A model generated the notes under the pieces. It saw nothing but the letters and a program-made list of their open reading frames with translations, was not told the DNA's origin and did not search any database. From an uncultured Lachnospiraceae bacterium (GTDB lineage Bacteria > Bacillota > Clostridia > Lachnospirales > Lachnospiraceae), in the NCBI GenBank assembly GCA_948470335.1, contig CAOKOL010000002.1, positions 120,926-184,925 on the forward strand: 64,000 nt of DNA. The letters are read 5' to 3'. This document shows, piece after piece, positions 7,971-16,098 of the stretch; the first letter of the stretch is position 1; the number at the start of each line of letters is the position of its first letter. The position numbers were made by a program, and so were the translations under genes.

Positions 7971-9737
7971 TTATTCCAGAGAAATATGCAGACTCTTAAG
8001 AGCCTCCTGCTGTTTTAAAAGCTGCCGGAGAGAATTCAGATCATTGATCTGTCTTCCGGCCCGCTCCAGACTGTCGGTTTTTACCCGGCGCACAATGTCG
8101 CTGACCGCCTTCTCCTGTTCTTCCCTGGTGGACACATCTTCTAAAGTTGTGTGAAAAATTGCCGCAACTGACTTATATTGTTCCTCGTCATTAATAAAAT
8201 GATTCAGGATCCCTCCTGGATTTATCTCCCCTTTCTCTAACTGCTGAAATACCATCAGCGCCACTTCCTGATACAATGGATCCGTAAAATCCTCCTCCGA
8301 AATATAGGGATGAATCTTCGGAAACAATTCCGGCTCCCCGGACAGCCAGGTCAGCAGAAGTCTCTGCGCCCGCCTGCTCCCGTCGTCCTTTTCCCTGACT
8401 TTCCTGGCCGCAGCCGGTTCCTCCTGCCGTTTCGGCCCGGCAAAACGGTACTGTCCGGCCTGATGAATCACCAGGCTTTTCAACTGTTCATAACCCATGC
8501 CGTACCGGGCGGACACCGCCTCGATGTAATTGTTCCGCTCCAGCTCCTCACCAAACTCCAGCAGCTTTCTGGCCGCCTCGTTCTGAAAAGCCGTTTTCTG
8601 TTCCGGGTCCTTAAAATCATACCCTCTGCGCAGCACCCCGATCTCAAATAAAAAACTGTTCTCCGCCTCGTCGATCCGCTGCTGAAAGCGTTCCGCCCCC
8701 TCCGCCTTAATAAACTCGTCCGGATCTTTATAGGGCTTCATATTCAGCACCTTTACCGACACGCCTGCCTCTTTCAGAATCGGGATTGCTCTGAGCGCCG
8801 CCTTTGTGCCTGCCTCGTCACTGTCGTAGGTAAGGATCACCTGATTTACATACCGCTTAATCAGAATGCCGTGCTGAATCGTAAACGCCGTCCCCAGTGA
8901 AGCCACGGCATTGGTAAAGCCTGCCTGATGCATGGAGATCACATCCATATATCCTTCGCAGATCAGAAGATAAGGCTTCCTTGCGCTTCTGGCCACGTTC
9001 AGGCCGTACAGATTCCGGCTTTTATCAAAAATCTTCGTCTCCGGCGAGTTCAGATATTTGGGCGTCCCGTCTCCCATCACCCGGCCGCCGAAACCGATTA
9101 CCCGGCTGTTCACATCCATAATCGGAAACATCACCCGATTCCAGAACTTGTCATGTCCGCCCCGCTCATCCATGCGCACCAGGCCGGACTGGGACAGCAG
9201 ACTGTCGGAATAACCCTTTTTTTTCAGATACCGGTACAGATCGTCGCCGTATACATTGGCAAATCCCAGGCCGAATTTTGTGATTGTCTCGTCGCTTAAC
9301 CGCCGGTTTTTCAGGTATTCCAGCGCCCGCGCTCCCTGTTTTGCTTTTAGCTGGTAATAAAAATACCGGGCCGCCTCTTTATTCACTTCCAAAAGGGCGG
9401 ACTTTAAATCCGCCGCTTCCCGCTCCTCTTTCGTGGCCGCCCGCTCCGGCAGACGGATTCCCACTCTGTCCGCCAGCGTCTTTAGCGCTTCCGGAAATGT
9501 GGCGTTCTCATACTCCATCAAAAAGGTAATCACATTTCCCCCGGCGCCGCAGCCAAAACAATAATACATCTGTTTTTCACGGGATACGGAAAAAGACCCC
9601 GTTTTTTCACTGTGGAAAGGACAGAGGCCAAAATAACTGCTTCCCTTTTTGGTCAGTTTCACATACCGGGATATCACGTCAACGATGTCATTGGACGCTC
9701 TGACTTCCTCCACCACTTCATCAGGATAGTACATCAA
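7971..9737 (-). CDS. dnaG: DNA primase
   Basis: Replicative primase of 588 residues. The N-terminal CHC2 zinc domain is complete (CPFHSEKTGSFSV then YYCFGCGAGG, residues 40-65). The Toprim catalytic core shows CEGYMDVIS near residue 260 and LTYDSDEAGTKAA near 310, giving the Glu and DxD metal ligands. The C-terminal helicase-interaction region is diverged, as usual in Clostridia. It lies between dgt and rpoD; a copy of the dispersed hairpin repeat occupies the junction immediately upstream of its start. Confidence 0.97.
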   Translation of the reverse strand: MMYYPDEVVEEVRASNDIVDVISRYVKLTKKGSSYFGLCPFHSEKTGSFSVSREKQMYYCFGCGAGGNVITFLMEYENATFPEALKTLADRVGIRLPERAATKEEREAADLKSALLEVNKEAARYFYYQLKAKQGARALEYLKNRRLSDETITKFGLGFANVYGDDLYRYLKKKGYSDSLLSQSGLVRMDERGGHDKFWNRVMFPIMDVNSRVIGFGGRVMGDGTPKYLNSPETKIFDKSRNLYGLNVARSARKPYLLICEGYMDVISMHQAGFTNAVASLGTAFTIQHGILIKRYVNQVILTYDSDEAGTKAALRAIPILKEAGVSVKVLNMKPYKDPDEFIKAEGAERFQQRIDEAENSFLFEIGVLRRGYDFKDPEQKTAFQNEAARKLLEFGEELERNNYIEAVSARYGMGYEQLKSLVIHQAGQYRFAGPKRQEEPAAARKVREKDDGSRRAQRLLLTWLSGEPELFPKIHPYISEEDFTDPLYQEVALMVFQQLEKGEINPGGILNHFINDEEQYKSVAAIFHTTLEDVSTREEQEKAVSDIVRRVKTDSLERAGRQINDLNSLRQLLKQQEALKSLHISLE

Positions 9738-9758
9738 TCTCCCTCTATTCTTATTTCC

Positions 9759-9884
9759 AGTTCCGCAGCTCCCCTCCTAAGCCCCCTGGATCTGGGAGAA
9801 TTTCCAGCCGCTTTAGCGTCTGTAAATCCTCCCGGGGCTTATCCGGTCCGTTGCTGTTCCAGTTCCGCAGCTCCCCTCCTAAGT
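9759..9884 (-). repeat. Intergenic hairpin repeat, 1.2 units (dgt-dnaG junction)
   Basis: One 102-bp unit begins AGTTCCGCAG (plus strand) and a second partial copy starts at 9861. In gene orientation 9779-9840 folds into a long hairpin: AAGCCCC with GGGGCTT, GGGAG-ATTT with AAAT-CTCCC, CAG with CTG, and a tip stem CGC/GCG. It fills the junction between the dgt stop and the dnaG ribosome site. Relatives occur at 12446, 13488, 16067 and 27040. Confidence 0.85.
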
Positions 9885-9893
9885 TGCAAAATA

Positions 9894-10931
9894 TCATCCA
9901 TCCTGCGAATCATATACGATCCATGCTCTGGGAACAAATAATTCTTCAAATTTAGATATGGCAAAATGATCTGTCATTCCGGCGATGTAATCGCACACCA
10001 CCAGTTCTTTCTTCTCTGTCTGATCGCTGATCTTGCAGGCATACTCTTTCGGGAGCAGCGTCCAATTGTCCATATAGAAAAAAAACAGATTTCTCAGCAT
10101 CTGCTTGGCTTTCGTCTCCTCCGCTTTTACCCAGACGCTTCTGTACACCTGCTCAAACATAAAGCTGCGCAGCCCCAGCATGGCCGCTCCCACATCGGGA
10201 GACTGGCGGATTTCCCCGGTTCCCTGACTGTGGGTGATAATATCATGAATCAGAAAATTCAGCCGTTCCCGCACGGTATGACCCAGAAGATTCGTATATT
10301 TGCCGGGCAGATCTTCCTCTTTCAGAACCTTCGCCCGGATCGCGTCGTCGATATCATGGTTAATATAGGCGATCTTGTCACAGAGTCTTACAATTTTCCC
10401 CTCCAGCGTGGAAGGACTGCCGCTGGTTCCGTGATTTTTAATGCCGTCCCGCACCGCCCTGGTCAGATTCAGTCCCTGACCGTTTTTCTCCAGCTTTTCC
10501 ACCACCCGCAGGCTCTGCTCGTTGTGAAAAAAGCGCAGGCCGCTGCCGGTTTCCTGTAAAGCCTTATCCAGCGCATCTTCGCCGGAATGACCAAACGGGG
10601 TATGGCCCAGATCGTGGCCGTAGCCGATGGCCTCCGTCAGTTCCTCATTCAGCCGCAGTGCCTTGGCGATGGTCCTGGCCAACTGGGCCACCTCCAGCGT
10701 GTGGGTCAGCCGGTTCCGGTAATGATCTCCCTCTGCCGCCAAAAACACCTGGGTTTTATCCTTCAGACGGCGAAAAGACTTACTGTGAACGATCCTGTCC
10801 CTGTCCCGCTGGTAATCGGTGCGCACGTCGCACCTGTCCTCTTCCCGGTCCCTGACGGCATTCCTGCTGAAAGACGCGTAAGGACTTAAGAGTTTTTCTT
10901 CCTGCTCCTCAAACAACTGACGGATTACCAC
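9894..10931 (-). CDS. dgt: Deoxyguanosinetriphosphate triphosphohydrolase-like HD protein
   Basis: HD-domain dNTP triphosphohydrolase of about 345 residues that cleaves dNTPs to nucleoside and triphosphate. The N-terminal SFRRLKDKTQVF and the HD metal site (RLTHTLEVAQLARTIA, then GYGHDLGHTPFGHSGE around residues 95-120) are intact. I prefer the GTG at 10931, six bases behind AGGTGG, over an ATG eight codons upstream that has no such site. First gene of the dgt-dnaG-rpoD-trmK-nif3 operon, with a consensus-like promoter about 65 bp upstream. Confidence 0.92.
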   Translation of the reverse strand: MVIRQLFEEQEEKLLSPYASFSRNAVRDREEDRCDVRTDYQRDRDRIVHSKSFRRLKDKTQVFLAAEGDHYRNRLTHTLEVAQLARTIAKALRLNEELTEAIGYGHDLGHTPFGHSGEDALDKALQETGSGLRFFHNEQSLRVVEKLEKNGQGLNLTRAVRDGIKNHGTSGSPSTLEGKIVRLCDKIAYINHDIDDAIRAKVLKEEDLPGKYTNLLGHTVRERLNFLIHDIITHSQGTGEIRQSPDVGAAMLGLRSFMFEQVYRSVWVKAEETKAKQMLRNLFFFYMDNWTLLPKEYACKISDQTEKKELVVCDYIAGMTDHFAISKFEELFVPRAWIVYDSQDG

Positions 10932-10993
10932 GATTTCACCACCTTTGTATATCATATCATTGCCGCACTCTGAAAAGTCCTGTGCCTGTCACA

Positions 10994-11022
10994 ATTATAC
11001 TATACATCGGTTGGGAAAACAA
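10994..11022 (-). promoter_or_regulatory. Sigma-A promoter of the dgt-dnaG-rpoD operon
   Basis: On the minus strand TTGTTT (11017-11022), a 17-bp spacer and TATAAT (10994-10999) precede the dgt start by about 65 bp. Spacing and the -10 box are consensus; the -35 box matches at 3-4 of 6 positions. Confidence 0.7.
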
Positions 11023-11202
11023 ACGAATTTTCTATAAAAATGTCAAAATCATACTTATTTTATTACAGTTTGGACACAGGCTGACCGGCAGGCCGCAAAA
11101 CCTGTGCCCCTATTTATATCATATGCGGTGCGACCGGGTAATATGACAATCATCAAAAAAAAGTTGACATCACCGCAAGGACCGCTCCCTTTTGTGCCGC
11201 CC

Positions 11203-12426
11203 TCACTTCCAGGCTTCCTGCAAAATCTGCTGCAAAACCGGAATATCCCTTACAAATCTGTATCGAAAATGGATCGTCCCCTTCACATATTTATTCTCTT
11301 TACAGGCCTTCATCTGCTCCGCAATTTCTTTTCCCCCATACCACGGGCTGTCTGCCTCCGCGTCCGAAACCTTATGGGCTGCCAGTCCCACATACAGCTT
11401 TACATCTCCGTCCGTACCCGCCACCAGCTCTGACCACCAGGACAGCAGGCTCGTAAAATCATGCTCGGCGTCCCCTGCCGGCCAATATAACTGCGGGGCG
11501 ATATAATCCACCCACCCTGATTCCACCCATTTTTTACTGTCGGCATATATATTGAAATAGGATGAAAAACCAGTGGTATTTTCACTTCCCTCCGGATGCA
11601 TGGTTTTATTTGCCCATATCGCCGTCGGACTGATTCCGAACACAATATCCGGATCGGCTTCATGCAGCGCCTGATCCATTCCCTGCACCAGAAGATTGGT
11701 ATTCTCCCGGCGCCAGTCTCCGACATCCGCAAAATCCCCTCCGTAAGCCGCATAGGAATCAACGTCATACACATCGGTGCCGGGGTAAAAATAGTCGTCC
11801 ATATGAATGCCGTCGATCTCATAATGTTCAACCAGCTCCACCGCGCCGTCAATCACCATCTGCCGCACTTCCGGCAGGGCCGGATCAAAATAATATTTGC
11901 CGCCATATTCCATTACCCAGTCCGGATGCAGCAGCGCAGGCGAACGTTTATCCAGCTTTTCCAGTTCTCCTTCCGATCTGGTCACCTGATAGGGATTAAT
12001 CCATGCATGGAGCTCCAGACCGCGCTTATGGGCTTCCGTCACCCAGTAATCCAGCGGATCAAAATCAGAATCCGGCGCCTGTCCGTACTGTCCGGTCAGA
12101 TACTTGCTCCAGGGATAGATCGCTGACGGATAGAATGCGTCGGCGCATGGACGCACCTGCAGAAAAACGGCATTAAAACCATATGCTTTCGCCCCGTCCA
12201 GAATCTCATCTGCCTGCCTGCTCAGCTCCTTCGCCGAAACGGAAGGCTCCGCGGGATAATCCAGCCCCCATGCGGTCGTCACCCAGACGCCGCGCAGCTC
12301 CTTATCCACGTTCCGTCTCATCGCGGCCTTCTTATTGACACACCCGGAAAGCAATAGGGCAAAAACCAGCAGTCCGGCTGCCGCAGCCAGCTTGAAACCT
12401 GCATACTTTTTAGTCAATTTCTTCAT
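11203..12426 (-). CDS. Glycoside-hydrolase-like lipoprotein (GHL10/DUF187 family)
   Basis: Secreted lipoprotein of 407 residues: basic N-terminus, hydrophobic stretch, lipobox LLSGC near residue 30, then a TIM-barrel hydrolase-like domain of the GHL10 (DUF187) family. Key stretches are ELRGVWVTTAWGLDYP, GFNAVFLQVRPCADAFYPS, LHAWINPYQVTRS and the probable active-site strand EIDGIHMDDYFYPG. Enzymes of this type are associated with cell-wall or exopolysaccharide cleavage. I start at ATG 12426 because the longer reading begins inside a remnant of the dispersed repeat. It is the last gene of a leftward pair with a GT2 glycosyltransferase, consistent with trimming or releasing a surface polymer. 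Confidence 0.88.
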   Translation of the reverse strand: MKKLTKKYAGFKLAAAAGLLVFALLLSGCVNKKAAMRRNVDKELRGVWVTTAWGLDYPAEPSVSAKELSRQADEILDGAKAYGFNAVFLQVRPCADAFYPSAIYPWSKYLTGQYGQAPDSDFDPLDYWVTEAHKRGLELHAWINPYQVTRSEGELEKLDKRSPALLHPDWVMEYGGKYYFDPALPEVRQMVIDGAVELVEHYEIDGIHMDDYFYPGTDVYDVDSYAAYGGDFADVGDWRRENTNLLVQGMDQALHEADPDIVFGISPTAIWANKTMHPEGSENTTGFSSYFNIYADSKKWVESGWVDYIAPQLYWPAGDAEHDFTSLLSWWSELVAGTDGDVKLYVGLAAHKVSDAEADSPWYGGKEIAEQMKACKENKYVKGTIHFRYRFVRDIPVLQQILQEAWK

Positions 12427-12445
12427 TTCATCTGTCCTCTCAATT

Positions 12446-12472
12446 AAAGTTTTGCAGCTCCCCTGTTTTTTC
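12446..12472 (-). repeat. Remnant of the intergenic hairpin repeat
   Basis: The plus-strand stretch around AGTTTTGCAGCTCCCCTG resembles the conserved end of the dispersed repeat (AGTTCCGCAGCTCCCCTC) and lies, like the others, between a stop and the next ribosome site. The hairpin core is missing here. Confidence 0.5.
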
Positions 12473-12477
12473 ATCAA

Positions 12478-13470
12478 TTATTTGACACTGCCTATCATCT
12501 TCATTATTTTTTTGTAATGGTTCTGACAGCGTTTCCAGTGCCGGTCCACCAGTTGCCGTTCCATTTTCCTGAGCTCTCTATAATGCAGTATGTATAACCA
12601 GAACATAATCGCAAAATAGGGGGAACAGAACCGCAGAAGCCTGATCGAAGAACTGGAACTCGCTCTTACCTTCGCTGACTGTTCCTGCAGATACAGGATG
12701 ACCCGAAAGAACGCCGACTCCTCCGTCTCTCTTTCGGCTCTGCACAACTGCGCAATCTCCTTGCAGTGCAGCCGTCTTCCCGGACTGTTAAAATTCGACA
12801 CCGAATTTTCCGATATTCTGTACAGAATAAAAGGACGGTTTACATAACAGGTTCTGACAGAGGGATTCCGAACTACGATTTTCTGAAAGCAGGCTCTGTC
12901 ATTCACGGTCCGAAAGCGCAGAATAAAGTCAAATACCTCATCGGACAGCAGAGATTTCCTGTATACCGCAGGAGCCATAATCGGGCACCCCAGCCTGACC
13001 GCACAGTGCAGGAGCCTGCCTTTTATAAATTCTTGCAGCACCACTTCCAGATAGGTACGATGGGACCGGACCACCTCCCCGGAACCGGTAAACTTAAGAA
13101 AGGCATTGCATACGATATCGTACTCTTCCAGCTTAGCCATAACCTCAAACATGTCAAAGGGCGCAAGCAGATCGTCACCGTTCAGCACCATAAAACAATC
13201 TCCTGCCACAGCTTTGAGCGCATCCACATAATTCTGGCAGATACCGGCATTCGTTTTTCGAAACAGCCTGTCTGTCCGCGAAAACAGCTTCCCGTTCTTT
13301 TCCAGCCATTCCTCTATGACTTCACGGCTGTTATCCTCCGAGCCGTCGTCTGTTATAATCAACTGGAACCTTTGTCCCTTTCCAAACTTTCTGATCTGAT
13401 ATTTGACACTTTCCAGGGCAAAGAGTACCATCTCCGCCTGATTATAACACGTAACTACAAATGTGAACAT
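12478..13470 (-). CDS. Glycosyltransferase family 2
   Basis: A 330-residue GT-A glycosyltransferase. It opens directly with the nucleotide-sugar domain (MFTFVVTCYNQ), has LIITDDGSEDNS near residue 40 and the metal-binding FMVLNGDDLLAP near residue 95, and ends in a basic helical tail with an aromatic hydrophobic stretch (about residues 265-285) that may associate with the membrane. GGAGG lies seven bases before the start. The 104-bp tandem repeat lies immediately upstream. It is the first gene of a two-gene leftward unit with the GHL10 lipoprotein. Donor and acceptor cannot be read from sequence. Confidence 0.9.
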   Translation of the reverse strand: MFTFVVTCYNQAEMVLFALESVKYQIRKFGKGQRFQLIITDDGSEDNSREVIEEWLEKNGKLFSRTDRLFRKTNAGICQNYVDALKAVAGDCFMVLNGDDLLAPFDMFEVMAKLEEYDIVCNAFLKFTGSGEVVRSHRTYLEVVLQEFIKGRLLHCAVRLGCPIMAPAVYRKSLLSDEVFDFILRFRTVNDRACFQKIVVRNPSVRTCYVNRPFILYRISENSVSNFNSPGRRLHCKEIAQLCRAERETEESAFFRVILYLQEQSAKVRASSSSSIRLLRFCSPYFAIMFWLYILHYRELRKMERQLVDRHWKRCQNHYKKIMKMIGSVK

Positions 13471-13487
13471 CTCCTTACCTCCATTTT

Positions 13488-13738
13488 AGTTCCGCAGTTC
13501 CCCTCCCAAGCCCCTTTAAACTGGGAGTATTTCCAGCCACTAACGTGTCTGTAAATCCTCCCGGGGCTTGTACGGTCCACTGCTGTTTTCTAGTTCCGCA
13601 GTTCCCCTCCCAAGCCCCTTTAAACTGGGAGTATTTCCAGCCACTAACGTGTCTGTAAATCCTCCCGGGGCTTGTACGGTCCACTGCTGTTTTCTAGTTC
13701 CGCAGTTCCCCTCCCAAGCCCCTTTAAACTGGGAGTAT
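13488..13738 (-). repeat. 104-bp tandem array of the intergenic hairpin repeat (2.4 units)
   Basis: Near-identical units start at 13488, 13592 and 13696 (period exactly 104), the third truncated at 13738. Each full unit contains a hairpin (13508-13569 and 13612-13673): AAGCCCC/GGGGCTT base, GGGAG-ATTT/AAAT-CTCCC middle and a CAC/GTG tip. The open reading frame through the array is a by-product of the repeat. It lies 17 bp upstream of a GT2 gene. Confidence 0.93.
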
Positions 13739-13819
13739 TCCTTATGACCGCTCTTTACGGAATCAGGTACGCCGCCGCGCGGCAGCGCTGTTTATCCGGC
13801 GGCACGATTCTGAAAAAAG

Positions 13820-13848
13820 TTGCATTTCCCCTGGGGATATACTATATT
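13820..13848 (+). promoter_or_regulatory. Sigma-A promoter of the rightward GT2 gene
   Basis: TTGCAT (13820-13825), 17-bp spacer, TATATT (13843-13848), about 135 bp before the start at 13983. The rest of the 13,739-13,982 spacer shows GC-rich inverted sequence but no further gene. Confidence 0.65.
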
Positions 13849-13982
13849 ATATATATTGTTGTCTCTGCCATACTGTCTCATTCATCGCCGGCAAACCACC
13901 GCGGGTCTGCCGGAATCCGAACCGACAGCGCGCTGTGCCCGGCATATGCATTCTACAAGAACAAGAAAAGGAGTCCGCGTCT

Positions 13983-15017
13983 ATGATTTCAGTCATCATA
14001 CCTGTTTATAATACGGAACAATATCTGTACCGCTGCATTGATTCCGTGTTAGCTTCTTCATACAAAGACTTTGAAATCCTGTTAATCAACGACGGCTCCA
14101 CAGACCGCAGTCCTGAGATATGCGGACAATATGCCGAAAAAGATAACCGCATCCGGATAATCAGTCAGGAAAACCAGGGGGTGTCGGCCGCGCGAAACAG
14201 AGGAATCGAAGCCGCCACAGGGGACTGGATCGTTTTTCTGGACTCCGACGACCGGATTTCCCGGGATTTTCTGAGCCTGGTCGCACAGGAAGAGTTCCAG
14301 GATCTTGATTTTCTAATGTTTGATTTTATCCGTTTCGGACAGAACGATGTTCCTGAAACGCCTCTGCCCGAAACGATCTACTATACCGGCCATGCCATGA
14401 CAGAGCTGATTGAAAGAATTCTCATACCCCGGCCTCTGACCGCGAAAGGACATACCGATTTTCGCACTCCCTGCGCGCGGGCTTATAAAAGATCGGTTCT
14501 GAACCGATATTCCATACGGTTTTCCCCCGCTCTTTCTATCGGAGAAGATCTGCTGTTCAATCTGGAATATCAACTGCATGCGGCCGGCGCCGCGTACATA
14601 GAACACCCAGTTTATTGTTACGATCTTCACATGGACTCCTCGTCACGGCGATTCGATCCCAATCTTCTGACGAACCATGCGAGACTGCTGAAATCTGTCA
14701 AAACAACGCTGGTAAAACACAACCGCTTTTCCGAACTGAAACGGGTTTTTTATTCTTACGCGCTGGAAAATCTGACCTATGTCCTGATCAGAGACGTATA
14801 CAGTCCGCTCAACCCGCAGACCCGAAAGGAAAAACGCTGCCGGTGCCGTAAAATGCGGAAAAACAAACTCTACCGGCAGGCCATGAAATACAACCGGACA
14901 AGCGGTATCCTGCCGAGAAAAGTGCTGGTATTTTTCTTCCGGCTCCGATGCTACTTTATAACAGAACTGATCTCCAAAATCAGTTACTGGTATCTGGGGC
15001 GAAACAAATTTTCCTGA
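13983..15017 (+). CDS. Glycosyltransferase family 2
   Basis: A 344-residue GT-A enzyme with the canonical start MISVIIPVYNTEQYLYRCIDS, ILLINDGSTDRSPEIC near residue 35 and the metal-binding IVFLDSDDRIS near residue 85. A conserved SIGEDLLFNLEY (about 185) matches the bacterial capsule/EPS GT2 subgroup, and the C-terminus is basic. I use ATG 13983 (AAGGAG ten bases upstream) instead of an upstream in-frame ATG. It is alone on the plus strand between leftward genes, with its own promoter. Probably adds a sugar to a surface polysaccharide; specificity unknown. Confidence 0.92.
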   Translation: MISVIIPVYNTEQYLYRCIDSVLASSYKDFEILLINDGSTDRSPEICGQYAEKDNRIRIISQENQGVSAARNRGIEAATGDWIVFLDSDDRISRDFLSLVAQEEFQDLDFLMFDFIRFGQNDVPETPLPETIYYTGHAMTELIERILIPRPLTAKGHTDFRTPCARAYKRSVLNRYSIRFSPALSIGEDLLFNLEYQLHAAGAAYIEHPVYCYDLHMDSSSRRFDPNLLTNHARLLKSVKTTLVKHNRFSELKRVFYSYALENLTYVLIRDVYSPLNPQTRKEKRCRCRKMRKNKLYRQAMKYNRTSGILPRKVLVFFFRLRCYFITELISKISYWYLGRNKFS

Positions 15018-15037
15018 ACTGTGTCTTCTGACACGCT

Positions 15038-16048
15038 CTAGGAAGACCGACAGAATAGTTTCCGATAAATCGGATACAGATGCTCCTCTACCCAGCCATT
15101 GACAAAACAGGCCCAGAACAGCTCTTTCAGCGCCTCACCGGCGCTGAACCCCCCGTATCTGCGAAGACGATTAACAGCGCCAACAGCCTCTTTGATACGC
15201 CTGTACTTCAATGAAATCCGATACCGGCGCGCCGATTTCCAGCACTCGATACGGTCTTTGGAAGACTGGTCCGTGATCTGACAGAGCTTCGCAATATCAT
15301 CAATCAGATTTTCATAATCATCGTATTTCTTTTCCTCCTGCGCCTGTGTCAGCGGGGTTCTGGAATGACTGCCGCTTCTTACGGCAACGCCGTACAGCTC
15401 CTCCCGGATCGTGGGGCATCCGTAACGGTACATATAGGGCAAAAGCATCTGAAAATTCTGCCCCACATCATATTCCGGTATCCGGCGGTCCGGATAGATC
15501 TCAAAAAAACGAGTTGATTTCAGCATATAACAGCCGCAGCAGACAAATGTTCTGGATTCCAGAATATCCCAGAATAATTCTTCCTTTTCCAGCTCTCCCC
15601 TTTGTTCGTCCGCTTTTTCACTTCTCTTTCCGGTTGCCTCATCAAAGTAATAAGACAGCGACCTGACACACTGATACTCCGGACGGGCTTTCAGAAATTC
15701 CACCCGCTTTTGTATGGAATCCCGCTCCAGCACATCATCGCTGTCCGGCCAGATCAGATATTCTCCTGTCACGAAGGGCAGCCCTCTGTTAATCGCCGCG
15801 GAAGCATTCTTATGATTCGCTTTCACAATGCGAAACCCATAACCTCTGTCTGAGAATTTTTTCAGATACTCCTCCGCCGCCGCAACCGTTCCGTCCGCGG
15901 ACCCGTCGTCTGCCAGGATCATCTCAACCTGGGGATATGTCTGCTCCAGCACAGAATCCAACATACGCCGCAGATGGGACTCCCCATTGTAGACAGGAGT
16001 AACCACAGAGACCAACCCTTCTTGAAATCCCTTTTCCTCGCGAATCAT
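15038..16048 (-). CDS. Glycosyltransferase family 2
   Basis: A 336-residue GT-A enzyme: VSVVTPVYNGESHLRRMLDSV, then MILADDGSADGT near residue 45 and YLIWPDSDDVLE near residue 95 as metal site. The C-terminal quarter is helical and basic. AGGAGG lies eight bases before the start. It follows the ABC exporter at a distance of about 50 bp, the spacer holding a short copy of the dispersed repeat, so it probably belongs to the 21,730-to-15,038 polysaccharide operon. Convergent with the GT2 gene at 13983-15017. Confidence 0.92.
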   Translation of the reverse strand: MIREEKGFQEGLVSVVTPVYNGESHLRRMLDSVLEQTYPQVEMILADDGSADGTVAAAEEYLKKFSDRGYGFRIVKANHKNASAAINRGLPFVTGEYLIWPDSDDVLERDSIQKRVEFLKARPEYQCVRSLSYYFDEATGKRSEKADEQRGELEKEELFWDILESRTFVCCGCYMLKSTRFFEIYPDRRIPEYDVGQNFQMLLPYMYRYGCPTIREELYGVAVRSGSHSRTPLTQAQEEKKYDDYENLIDDIAKLCQITDQSSKDRIECWKSARRYRISLKYRRIKEAVGAVNRLRRYGGFSAGEALKELFWACFVNGWVEEHLYPIYRKLFCRSS

Positions 16049-16066
16049 TTATCTGTCCTCCTAATA

Positions 16067-16097
16067 TGGTTCCGCAAACTCCCCTTCCAAGCTCCCC
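16067..16097 (-). repeat. Short copy of the intergenic repeat
   Basis: The plus-strand segment starts GGTTCCGCAAACTCCCC and continues TTCCAAGC, matching the first 30 bases of the repeat unit without the hairpin core. It lies between the ABC exporter stop and the next ribosome site, the same context as the other copies. Confidence 0.6.
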
Positions 16098-16098
16098 A

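Noticed and set aside
13475..13684. Open reading frame with internally repeated protein sequence across the 104-bp array
   Set aside because: It follows only from the tandem DNA repeat being open in one frame; the same repeat elsewhere is non-coding and hairpin-forming.
13488..13738. Tandem repeat considered as a CRISPR array
   Set aside because: Units are 104 bp and nearly identical throughout, with no variable spacers and no cas genes.
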